A stretch of 64,000 nucleotides of DNA from Candidatus Gastranaerophilales bacterium (GTDB lineage: Bacteria > Cyanobacteriota > Vampirovibrionia > Gastranaerophilales > Gastranaerophilaceae): assembly GCA_944322855.1 (NCBI GenBank), contig CALUQG010000001.1, positions 1 through 64,000 of the forward strand, read 5' to 3'. The notes below the pieces were generated by a model. The model was not told the origin of the DNA. It did not search any database and saw nothing but the letters and a program-made list of their open reading frames with translations. Shown here one piece after another: positions 50,458 to 58,342 of the stretch. Both the position numbers and the translations under genes were made by a program. Every line of letters starts with the position of its first letter. Position 1 is the stretch's first letter.

Positions 50458-50700
50458 ATGGCGGAAAAAGGTATTACATATGCAGTAAAATTCAGCGGAA
50501 TGTCAGCAAGTTTGACAGTGTTTTTGTGCTGTGCAATTATCTTTGTCCGGACAAGAGGAGAGATTGATTTTAATACACTTCTTTATTCTCTTTATATAGT
50601 TGTTCCTGCAGGTGTTATTGTGGGTTTTTTAGGATATTATACCGGCAAGATTTTTGACGGAACAAAAAGGAAAAAAAAGCTTAACAAATTTATAAAATAA
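50458..50700 (+). CDS. Small two-helix membrane protein
   Basis: 80 residues, two membrane helices (SLTVFLCCAIIFV and VVPAGVIVGFLGYYTGKIF) joined by a short loop, with a basic end KRKKKLNKF in the cytoplasm. Starts 3 bases after the PilZ gene, so translationally coupled. No family recognised; perhaps a partner of the PilZ protein or the kinase. Confidence 0.75.
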   Translation: MAEKGITYAVKFSGMSASLTVFLCCAIIFVRTRGEIDFNTLLYSLYIVVPAGVIVGFLGYYTGKIFDGTKRKKKLNKFIK

Positions 50701-50723
50701 AATTGGAATGTTCGGGTAAAAAT

Positions 50724-52334
50724 ATGAAAAATTCAATGAAAAAATTCAGAACAAAATTAAGTACACAATTTGCAGCATTTACTACAATGCTCATTGCTAT
50801 AACAGTTTTTTGTGTTGCCTGGTATTCTATTGCGACAGTGAACAATCTTGCTAAACAAATAACAGCGCAGGCAAAAGATTTGAATGATTCAATCTCTATT
50901 ATGATATTTCAAACACTGGGTGAAGAAGTTCATAAAGGGGACTATCCAAAGCTGAAAGATACCGCACAGAAAATGGTAAACAGTAATATTGTTGCGATGG
51001 TTACAATTTCAGATTCTGCAACAAAAAAAATAATTTTTAAAACAGAACCAAGTGTTAAGTTGAGTGAAGTTTTTAAACAGAACAAAATATCAGACAAATC
51101 AATAAATAAGAAAAAAAAGGAAGAGCCTCTTGAAAATAATGTTTATAAATTATCGGTTATAAAAGACGCTAAATTGATAGAACTAGGTTTTTATAATGAA
51201 CCGATTACAAAAATATACCTGGATATGCTTAGAGATAATATTCTGGCGATGGTATTTATTTTCATTTTTGTCGGATTTTTCTTATCAAACTTGATATCAG
51301 GTATTTTAATTAAACCTATCAATATTCTCATAAAGAGTTTGGGAGACTTTGCAAAAGGGAATTTTTCTCATCGTCTTGAGGAAACCAATTATCTTGAAAT
51401 AAACAGGCTTATACGTTCGTACAATGAAATGGCGGAATCACTGGAAAAACTCTATCAATCATTGGAACAACAGGTAAAAGACAGAACAAAAGAGTTGGAA
51501 GCCGCATATTCAGAACTCAAAAGCACTCAGGCAATGATGGTGCATTCAGAAAAAATGAAATCGCTTGGTGAACTTGTTGCAGGTATTACTCATGAAATCA
51601 ACAATCCTGTAAATTTCATATACGGAAACCTGATTCATTTGAAAAATTATACAGCCGATATGATGTCTGTTATAGATGCATATACAGAGTGTGATACCGA
51701 TTTAACAGAAGAGCACAGACAAAAAATCAAAGAGCTCAAGGAAGAAATAGATCTCGACTTTTTGAAAGACGATTTGCCGGAATTAATCAGAAGCTGCCAG
51801 GAAGGAACTGAAAGAACCAAAAATATAATTCTTGATTTGAAAAACTTCTCGAGACTTGAAGAAGCTGTTATCAACAATGTTGATTTGCCAAAAGAAATTG
51901 ATACGACTCTCAATATTTTACATAACAAATTCAAAAACAAAATTACCGTTCATAAAGAATATCAAGAGAATATGCCTCATGTGGAAGCATACGGCGGACA
52001 GCTTAATCAGGTGTTTATGAATATACTGGATAATGCCGCATTTGCTATCCAGGATAAAGGCGACGTATGGATAAGATTAAAATCAGACGGAAACAATGCT
52101 ATAATAGAATTTGAAGATAACGGCTGCGGTATGGATGAAGAAACCCGTAAAAAAGTCTTTGATCCTTTCTTTACAACAAAAGAAGTCGGTCAGGGAACTG
52201 GCTTGGGTATGGCAATAAGCTATAAAGTTATCAAAAATCACAAAGGCAGAATAGACCTTATTTCAGAAAAAGGCAAAGGCAGCAAGTTTACGATTATATT
52301 ACCCTTAAGAATGGATATGAAGAATAATGGATAA
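50724..52334 (+). CDS. Membrane sensor histidine kinase
   Basis: 536 residues. N-terminal membrane helix (about 20-45), an extracytoplasmic sensor, a second helix (ILAMVFIFIFVGFFLSNLIS), HAMP (KPINILIKSLGDFAKGNFSH), a coiled coil, then a HisKA domain with LGELVAGITHEINNPVNF (phospho-His about 289) and HATPase_c (NQVFMNILDNAAFA N box, ADNGCGMDEE-type G1, GTGLGMAIS G2). The ATG at 50724 is preferred to the TTG at 50703. Overlaps the HD-GYP regulator by 8 bases, so the two are a cognate pair. Confidence 0.93.
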   Translation: MKNSMKKFRTKLSTQFAAFTTMLIAITVFCVAWYSIATVNNLAKQITAQAKDLNDSISIMIFQTLGEEVHKGDYPKLKDTAQKMVNSNIVAMVTISDSATKKIIFKTEPSVKLSEVFKQNKISDKSINKKKKEEPLENNVYKLSVIKDAKLIELGFYNEPITKIYLDMLRDNILAMVFIFIFVGFFLSNLISGILIKPINILIKSLGDFAKGNFSHRLEETNYLEINRLIRSYNEMAESLEKLYQSLEQQVKDRTKELEAAYSELKSTQAMMVHSEKMKSLGELVAGITHEINNPVNFIYGNLIHLKNYTADMMSVIDAYTECDTDLTEEHRQKIKELKEEIDLDFLKDDLPELIRSCQEGTERTKNIILDLKNFSRLEEAVINNVDLPKEIDTTLNILHNKFKNKITVHKEYQENMPHVEAYGGQLNQVFMNILDNAAFAIQDKGDVWIRLKSDGNNAIIEFEDNGCGMDEETRKKVFDPFFTTKEVGQGTGLGMAISYKVIKNHKGRIDLISEKGKGSKFTIILPLRMDMKNNG

Positions 52335-53328
52335 ATATAATATTTTATTAGTTGATGATGAAGCAGACAACCTCGCACTTTTATACAGAACACTGAGAGG
52401 TTCATATAATCTGGAAAAAACAACATCTCCTCTTCAAGCTCTGGAAATGCTGAAAGAAAAGGATTTTGAGCTTGTTATTTCCGATCACAAAATGCCTGAA
52501 ATGGATGGTGTTGAATTTCTCAAAAGAGTTCAGCTGATGAAACCTCAGGTTATGCGTATTTTGCTTACGGCATATTCTGATGCAAATATCTTGATTGACG
52601 CAATTAATTATGCAAAAATTTATCGTTACGTAAAAAAACCGTTCAATCCCGAAGAACTTCAGCTTATTGTTTCTTCCGCTCTTGAATATTATCAGCTTAA
52701 ATATGATAACGACAAACTTATCAATGATTTAAAAGAATTATTTTCAGGAACTATTAAAGCTATTATGGAAGCACTGGATGCAAAAGACTCTTACACGTCT
52801 GGCAGAAGCAGAAGAATAACATATTATTCAATCCTGATAGCCAAACAGCTCGGTTTGTCGACAATTGATATCGGAAAAGTTGAGCTTGCTGGTATGCTTC
52901 ATGATATTGGAATGATAGGTGTCTCTGATGAAATTTTGTACAAGGTTGATTCTCTGACGCAGGAAGAATATGACGAAATAAAAAAACATATTACGTACAG
53001 CGTAAAAATTCTTGAGGATATAAAACAACTGAAAGATGTTGTTGAAATAATCAAATATCACCATGAAAAATATGACGGCACCGGTTATCCTTTTGGCATA
53101 AAAGGAGAAGATATTCCGATAGGTTCAAGAATTATTGCTATTGCGGATGCTTTTGACAGTATTATTTCTAACAGAATATACAGAAACCAGACAAGCCATG
53201 AGCAGGCTCTGGAAGAAATAAAAAAAGGTGCCGGTACTCAGTTTGATCCGGTTGTGGTAAAGGCATTCGAAGATTGTTTTGTTTCAATAGGCTCGGTTAT
53301 TAATGAAGAAAATGTTGGGCAGGATTAA
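52327..53328 (+). CDS. Response regulator with HD-GYP domain
   Basis: 333 residues. REC domain (LLVDDEADN, phospho-acceptor Asp 53 in VISDHKMPEMDG, Lys in YVKKPFN) then HD-GYP with AGMLHDIGMIG, IIKYHHEKYDGTGYPFGIKG and RIIAIADAFDSII. RpfG-like: degrades c-di-GMP to GMP or pGpG when phosphorylated. Beside a PilZ receptor and flhA it closes a c-di-GMP control loop for swimming. Confidence 0.95.
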   Translation: MDKYNILLVDDEADNLALLYRTLRGSYNLEKTTSPLQALEMLKEKDFELVISDHKMPEMDGVEFLKRVQLMKPQVMRILLTAYSDANILIDAINYAKIYRYVKKPFNPEELQLIVSSALEYYQLKYDNDKLINDLKELFSGTIKAIMEALDAKDSYTSGRSRRITYYSILIAKQLGLSTIDIGKVELAGMLHDIGMIGVSDEILYKVDSLTQEEYDEIKKHITYSVKILEDIKQLKDVVEIIKYHHEKYDGTGYPFGIKGEDIPIGSRIIAIADAFDSIISNRIYRNQTSHEQALEEIKKGAGTQFDPVVVKAFEDCFVSIGSVINEENVGQD

Positions 53329-53407
53329 TCTGTATTAGACGGCTATTACTCTTTTTGACAATGTTTTTCAGCAAGCTTCCTTATATTATAAAAATTAAGG
53401 AGATGAC

Positions 53408-53599
53408 ATGCAGGAAAATTTGTTAAATAAAAAAAAAGAAAATAACTTAAAAAATGCAGAAAAATATGCGGTAAAGTATTTCACAGACCTGCAAAAACAT
53501 TTTAACCTTACGGATTTGCAACTTCTAAAACTTATAAAAAACTGCGGAAATAGAATAAAAAAAGATAAAATTAAAAAAAAGTGGTGGCAATTTTTTTAA
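53408..53599 (+). CDS. Small basic uncharacterised protein
   Basis: 63 residues, strongly basic, helical (NLKNAEKYAVKYFTDLQKHF), ending KKWWQFF, which could touch the membrane surface. AAGGAG is at correct distance from the ATG. Lies between the two response regulator genes, 80 bases after the HD-GYP gene. No family recognised. Confidence 0.6.
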   Translation: MQENLLNKKKENNLKNAEKYAVKYFTDLQKHFNLTDLQLLKLIKNCGNRIKKDKIKKKWWQFF

Positions 53600-53652
53600 A
53601 ATGACTTTATTATGATAATATTGTATTGTAAAAGTATGATAAGATAGAAATT

Positions 53653-54267
53653 ATGAGTGAAGAACCTAAAAAACGAACAATTGAAGTTGATGAGGAATTT
53701 TTAGAACAGTTATACGGTCTGGTTGGAAAGATTCCTCCGGGTGAAAAAAATATAAATGTTGATTTGCTGAAGGATTTGATTCTTGATATCAAAAGAAAAA
53801 TTGACAGAGCAAAAACAGAAGCCATCGAAGAACTTCATTCACCGAAAAAGAATTCTGAAAACAGTGCAATAACTGATGAATATTCTGATGAAGAAAATCC
53901 AAAAAGCGTTTTAATTGTTGACGACCTCGGTGTTATTACATATCAACTGAGCGTTTTGTTCAGAAATCTGGGTTATGATGTAACAATCGCAAAAGAAATT
54001 TATGATGCAATTACAAAGTATAAAAAATGTCATTTCAAGCTGGTTATTATGGATTTGTTTATCCCTACCGACAGAGAAGGTTTTATTCTTTTGGATGAGC
54101 TTGTGAAACTGTCGAAAATCAGTGATTCAAATACAATTATCGGTGTAATGACTGCTTCTTCCAAAAAAGAGCACAGACAGCTTTGTATGAAAAAAGGTGC
54201 TGATTTTTATATTGAAAAAATTGAAGACTGGCAGTCAGAACTTATTGAATACTGTGAAAAGAACTAA
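53653..54267 (+). CDS. Response regulator, REC domain only
   Basis: 204 residues: a ~85-residue N-terminal extension with a predicted helix (DEEFLEQLYGLVGKIPPGEK) and acidic linker, then a REC domain (SVLIVDDLGVITYQL, IMDLFIPTDREG with phospho-Asp near 133, GVMTASSKK, ending KKGADFYIEK). No output domain, so it acts by protein contact, CheY-like, or the extension is the effector. Near but not in the kinase operon; own ribosome region. Confidence 0.85.
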   Translation: MSEEPKKRTIEVDEEFLEQLYGLVGKIPPGEKNINVDLLKDLILDIKRKIDRAKTEAIEELHSPKKNSENSAITDEYSDEENPKSVLIVDDLGVITYQLSVLFRNLGYDVTIAKEIYDAITKYKKCHFKLVIMDLFIPTDREGFILLDELVKLSKISDSNTIIGVMTASSKKEHRQLCMKKGADFYIEKIEDWQSELIEYCEKN

Positions 54268-54268
54268 T

Positions 54269-54302
54269 AAAAAATCCGGATTAAATAAATCCGGATTTTT
54301 TA
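54269..54302. terminator. Bidirectional terminator, REC gene/ctp
   Basis: AAAAATCCGGATT, five-base loop, AATCCGGATTTTT, between convergent genes. Confidence 0.95.
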
Positions 54303-54311
54303 TTAGCTTCA

Positions 54312-55541
54312 TTAATTTGAAGCGACAGATTGATTTTTTATCATTTGAACAAGGAGTTCATTTGCTTTTTTGAGTTGTACATCATCTTTCGCTTTAATAT
54401 TTTCTTCAGTCAACTCTACGGTAACATCCGGTGCTATACCTTTTTTGTTTATATCAGTCCCGTTCGGGGTAAGGTATTTTTGGATAGTGATATTAGCCCC
54501 TGAGCCGCCGAGCAGTTTGTTAACTTCTTGAACCAGCCCTTTACCGAATGTATTTTCGCCAACAAGCAAAGCTCGTTTGTTGTCTTTCATTGCACCTGAG
54601 AAAATCTCACTGGCAGAAGCTGAACCCTTGTTAATCAATATAACAATCGGTTTGTCTGTAACATATTTTTTTGTGGCTCTTGTGGTTTCTTTGTAACCGT
54701 CTCTGTCAACTGTGCTGACAATAATTCCTCCGTCAAGGAACATATCCGATATCAAAATAGCATTGCTCAAAAGTCCACCCGGATTGGAACGAAGGTCAAT
54801 TATGTATCCTTTTTTATCTTTGTACATATTGAGCGCATTTTCAAACTCTGTTGTTGCGTTTTTGCTGATAAAAGAGCTGAGTCTGATATATCCAACACTG
54901 TCATCAAGTTTTGCTTTTTCAGGAATTTTTGTTGATACTGATTTTATCTCTATTTCTGCACGCTGAATTTTGTAGAGCTTGTTCTCCTGATTTTTTCTTT
55001 TAATCAAAAGAGTTACATAGGTGCCTTCTTCGCCCCTTATTCTGTCTGCAGCCTGATCGATTGTGATACCTTTTGTCGATTTGCCGTCTATTTCAAGAAT
55101 TTCGTCTTCTGCAAGAAGTCCGGCTTTTTCTCCGGGTGTATCTTCAATCGGAGCAATAATCAATAATTTCCCTTCTCTCAAGCCAATTTGAACACCGATA
55201 CCTTTCAATGAACCTTTGATGGAGCTTGTTTCTTCAGCAAATTCTTTTGGATCAAGAAATTTTGTATAAGGGTCATTTAAGCTGGCGAGCATGGTCTGGA
55301 TTGCTACATAAGCGTCTTCATCAGTTTGTATAACTTTGTCGTATTTGCATTTCCATCTTTTCCAGTCTTGATGGTTGTTTGTGTGGTCTACATATTTGGA
55401 ATTGATGAGTTTCCACACCTGATCATAAAGCTGCTGCGGTGATGCAGCGAAAACTCCGCCTGATGTTGTTATAGAACTTGTTATAAAAATTGCTATTAAA
55501 GTAAAAGCAATTAATCCGTATTTTTTCAAATTATGTTTCAA
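54312..55541 (-). CDS. ctp: S41-family C-terminal processing protease
   Basis: 409 residues. N-terminal signal sequence or anchor (to about 33), a tail-recognition helix bundle, PDZ domain (SLKGIGVQIGLREGKLLII, GLLAEDEILEIDGKSTKGI) and the catalytic Ser-Lys core (GYIDLR-type RSNPGGLL, NKGSASASEIFSGAM with nucleophile Ser, LLVGENTFGKGLVQ with Lys). Trims or removes periplasmic proteins from their C termini. Monocistronic. Confidence 0.95.
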   Translation of the reverse strand: MKHNLKKYGLIAFTLIAIFITSSITTSGGVFAASPQQLYDQVWKLINSKYVDHTNNHQDWKRWKCKYDKVIQTDEDAYVAIQTMLASLNDPYTKFLDPKEFAEETSSIKGSLKGIGVQIGLREGKLLIIAPIEDTPGEKAGLLAEDEILEIDGKSTKGITIDQAADRIRGEEGTYVTLLIKRKNQENKLYKIQRAEIEIKSVSTKIPEKAKLDDSVGYIRLSSFISKNATTEFENALNMYKDKKGYIIDLRSNPGGLLSNAILISDMFLDGGIIVSTVDRDGYKETTRATKKYVTDKPIVILINKGSASASEIFSGAMKDNKRALLVGENTFGKGLVQEVNKLLGGSGANITIQKYLTPNGTDINKKGIAPDVTVELTEENIKAKDDVQLKKANELLVQMIKNQSVASN

Positions 55542-55701
55542 AATAACTCTACCTCATTTTCTGTTTTTATTTAAGTATATAATATCACAAAGCTCCGGTT
55601 TATTTATATACAAAAGCGTCCTGCTCTCCATGCTATTATACTAAGACAATATTTTTTAAATTAAGTTTCAAAATTTTTGATTATATTTATTTTTGTTAAT
55701 T

Positions 55702-56826
55702 TTAAGACAGCAGCGCCGGATTTTTTTCATCTTCAATTACGGCCGGTTCAGGTATTTGCTTTGCGTTTTTTGCTCCGAGTTCTGTCAATCTTTCGCACTG
55801 GCGGATTACATTGTCTCTTCCTGTTAATTTTGTCATTGCTTTGGAAAGGTTTGTCTGTACACTGTTTAAGTCCTTAACCATGTCTGCGAATTTGTCTATC
55901 ATTTTTCCTGCCAGGCCTGCTATTTCCTGTGCATTTTTATTCTGGCGATTTACCATATTAAAGCTGTTTATGATTTTTAATGCTGCCAGAAGCGTTGACG
56001 GAGAAACAGGCATGATTTTATTTTTCCAGGCAAGTTCCCAGAGTTCTCCGTTATCGGCAAATAACATTGCATAACAGCTTTCAACAGGTATAAACATTAG
56101 TACATATTCAGGGGAAATAAAATCTTCGATATCAAAATATTCTCTTTTAGAAAGTCCTGAAATATGTGTTTTTACTGAGTCTTTAAACTGCTTGAGTGCA
56201 TCCTGAGCCTCTTGTTCTGATTGTGAATTTATGTATGCGTCATAAGAAGCTAATGATGTTTTTGCATCGATAAAAATAGCTTTGTTGTCCGGTAAAAATA
56301 TAGTGGCATCCGGTTTTTTTGTTCCAAAACCTGTTTGAGTGTCGTATTCTTCACCTTTTCTGAGCCCTGAAAGCTCAAGTACCTTTTCAAGTATCAATTC
56401 ACCCCATTTTCCCTGTTTCATGTTATCGCCTTTTAGTGCGGAAGCGAGTGTGTTTGTATCGTTTGATATTTTTGCTCCGGTTTCAATAACCTCTTTTATA
56501 TGCATATCGAGTTTCGCACCCTGCTCAATATTGTAGGTGGACTGTTTTTTCAGCTCTTCAAATTTTTCTTTAAAAGGTTCAAGAATTTCTGTTATTCTTT
56601 CTTTTGACATATTTGAAAAATCCTGTGTCGTTTCTTTAAAGATTTTGTTTGAAAGGTTCTCAAATTGCAGTTTCATTTTTTCATAAATATCCGAATATGC
56701 TTCAGAGTATGCTTTTTGAGTATTTTCTTCTTCTTTTTTGTTGAACGATTTCATAACAAAAAATGTCACAGCACAACCTATTGCTGCTCCGATTAAAAAC
56801 ATGAATAGCGATATAATTATTTCCAT
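55702..56826 (-). CDS. rmuC: RmuC-family protein
   Basis: 374 residues from the ATG preceded by AGGGGAG (6 bases). N-terminal membrane helix (IIISLFMFLIGAAIGCAVTF), coiled coil, then the RmuC nuclease-like domain: KQGKWGELILEKVLELSGL, PDATIFLPDNKAIFIDAKTS, PVESCYAMLFADNGELWELA and SPSTLLAALKIINSFN. RmuC limits inversions between short inverted repeats and may restrict foreign DNA. Single gene. Confidence 0.93.
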   Translation of the reverse strand: MEIIISLFMFLIGAAIGCAVTFFVMKSFNKKEEENTQKAYSEAYSDIYEKMKLQFENLSNKIFKETTQDFSNMSKERITEILEPFKEKFEELKKQSTYNIEQGAKLDMHIKEVIETGAKISNDTNTLASALKGDNMKQGKWGELILEKVLELSGLRKGEEYDTQTGFGTKKPDATIFLPDNKAIFIDAKTSLASYDAYINSQSEQEAQDALKQFKDSVKTHISGLSKREYFDIEDFISPEYVLMFIPVESCYAMLFADNGELWELAWKNKIMPVSPSTLLAALKIINSFNMVNRQNKNAQEIAGLAGKMIDKFADMVKDLNSVQTNLSKAMTKLTGRDNVIRQCERLTELGAKNAKQIPEPAVIEDEKNPALLS

Positions 56827-56951
56827 AAATACTCCCCTGATAGTCAATACTGTTTATAAAATGATACCACAATTTTGTTAAGCTGTTGTAATTTACAGGA
56901 AAAGAAATATAATATTTAATATATCCTTCAGGGGATTTTCGGAGGTGTATT

Positions 56952-57275
56952 TTGAATAATAAAAGATGGTATGACAAGCATAAGGAAACAAAGATGGCTC
57001 TGGGCCTTCTTCGTGCTTTGCATCCGACAATTCAAAGAAAACTTTCAGACGATATAATAAATGTTGCAAGTGCGATAAAAACTGTCCATAGAGAAAATGA
57101 AACAGCACCGTTGAGTATCGGATTAGAAAGAGTCCTCGGCCTTTATCAGACAAACAAAGGCAGACGCTGGTATGACAAAAATCCGGATCTTTCTGTTGCC
57201 ATAAAAACTATTTCTACATTACCGGAAGCGGATTACCTTAACATCATGGAAGGTATCTGTATGTCATTAAAATAG
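56952..57275 (+). CDS. Small protein with doubled RWYDK motif, TTG start
   Basis: 107 residues. No ATG is available, but GGAGGT ends 5 bases before TTG at 56952, so the TTG start is convincing. The sequence is an internal duplication: RWYDK at residues 5-9 and 72-76, each followed by a helix with spaced Leu/Ile (KMALGLLRALHPTIQRKLSD; LSVAIKTISTLPEADYLNIM). Soluble. Not recognised. Ten bases upstream of tcdA and probably co-transcribed. Confidence 0.75.
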   Translation: MNNKRWYDKHKETKMALGLLRALHPTIQRKLSDDIINVASAIKTVHRENETAPLSIGLERVLGLYQTNKGRRWYDKNPDLSVAIKTISTLPEADYLNIMEGICMSLK

Positions 57276-57285
57276 GTTTGATAAA

Positions 57286-58026
57286 GTGACTGATTTTAGC
57301 CGTAATGAATTGATATGGGGAAAAGAGAGCCAGAAAAAGCTCAAAGATAAACATGTAACGGTTTTCGGGCTTGGCGGTGTAGGCGGTTTTGCTCTGGAAG
57401 CTCTTGCCCGTGCCGGTGTCGGAAATTTTACGATAATAGACTTTGATACTGTCTCAGAGTCGAATATAAACAGGCAGATAATTGCTCTCAATTCAACAGT
57501 GGGCAAGAAAAAAACAGAGCTTTTCCAAAAAAGACTTCTTGATATTAATCCTGATATAAACGTTACTGCTATAGATGATTTTTATAGCGAAAATATTAAA
57601 GATGTATGTTTTGCCGGAAAAACTGATTTTGTAATAGATGCGATTGATACAATGCGTTCAAAAATAGATTTGCTTGCGTACTGTTATGAAAACAATATTC
57701 CGGTTATAACATCAATGGGAGCCGGCAACAGATTTGACCCGACAAAACTTTATATTGCAGATATAAAGGACATAGAAAATAAAAAATGTACATTCACAAA
57801 AAATGTTTTGTATCAGTTGAAAAAACGTGGTATTGAACAGGGAATAACCGCTGTCTGCAGCAAAGAAGCGCCAAATGTCAGAGAAAAAATCCAAAATACG
57901 GAAAATATTACAGCAAAAAACGGTGAAAAATTTGAATTTACAAAAATAACTCCGGGCTCAACCCCCTTCGTACCTGCAGTGGCAGGATATTATCTCGGGT
58001 GGTATGTAATAAAAAATTTAATCTGA
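57286..58026 (+). CDS. tcdA: tRNA threonylcarbamoyladenosine dehydratase
   Basis: 246 residues with GTG start. E1-like fold: VTVFGLGGVGGFALEALARA (nucleotide binding), DFDTVSESNINRQIIAL, KKTELFQKRLLDINPDINVT, DAIDTMRSKIDLL and SMGAGNRFDPTKLYIADI, as in TcdA/CsdL. Uses ATP to cyclise t6A37 in ANN-reading tRNAs. Catalytic Cys of ubiquitin-type E1s is not needed. Runs with the small gene before it. Confidence 0.93.
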   Translation: MTDFSRNELIWGKESQKKLKDKHVTVFGLGGVGGFALEALARAGVGNFTIIDFDTVSESNINRQIIALNSTVGKKKTELFQKRLLDINPDINVTAIDDFYSENIKDVCFAGKTDFVIDAIDTMRSKIDLLAYCYENNIPVITSMGAGNRFDPTKLYIADIKDIENKKCTFTKNVLYQLKKRGIEQGITAVCSKEAPNVREKIQNTENITAKNGEKFEFTKITPGSTPFVPAVAGYYLGWYVIKNLI

Positions 58027-58342
58027 TATTATAAGCGATTGTCTTAAAATACTGATATAACAAATAGTTTTTCTTATTGGAAAATTCTTTTAATTCTCAA
58101 TGTCTGTTGTCTTTTTGTATATGTAATAATTAATCTGTACTTTTGGCTCAAAAGCTTTGAGGGATTTCAGAGAATAAAGTATTGCATCTTATCTTTTACA
58201 TTGGCTCACTATCTTGTATTTTACATACAGTTTCTGTTAACTATATGAAAAACTGTTATTTCCTGTTTTAATCTTTATGCGTGATGTATTTTAGCTAAAC
58301 TTTATAATATAATAATTCTGGTTTAGCTAAACGGTTACAAAA
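58027..58342. other. Control region of the zinc-ribbon ATPase gene
   Basis: 316 bases, no ORF. The last 60 bases hold two palindromes flanking a TATAAT box (listed next). The remainder, about 58030-58280, is AT-rich with a short CTCAAA-N3-TTTGAG dyad at ~58148; I see nothing else. Confidence 0.65.
58290..58332 (+). promoter_or_regulatory. Paired palindromic operators around -10 box
   Basis: TTTAGCTAAA at 58290-58299 and again within GTTTAGCTAAAC at 58321-58332. Centres are 32 bases apart, three helical turns, with TATAAT (58303-58308) between. The downstream site lies in the short untranslated leader. Fits a looping or dual-occupancy repressor. Confidence 0.65.
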
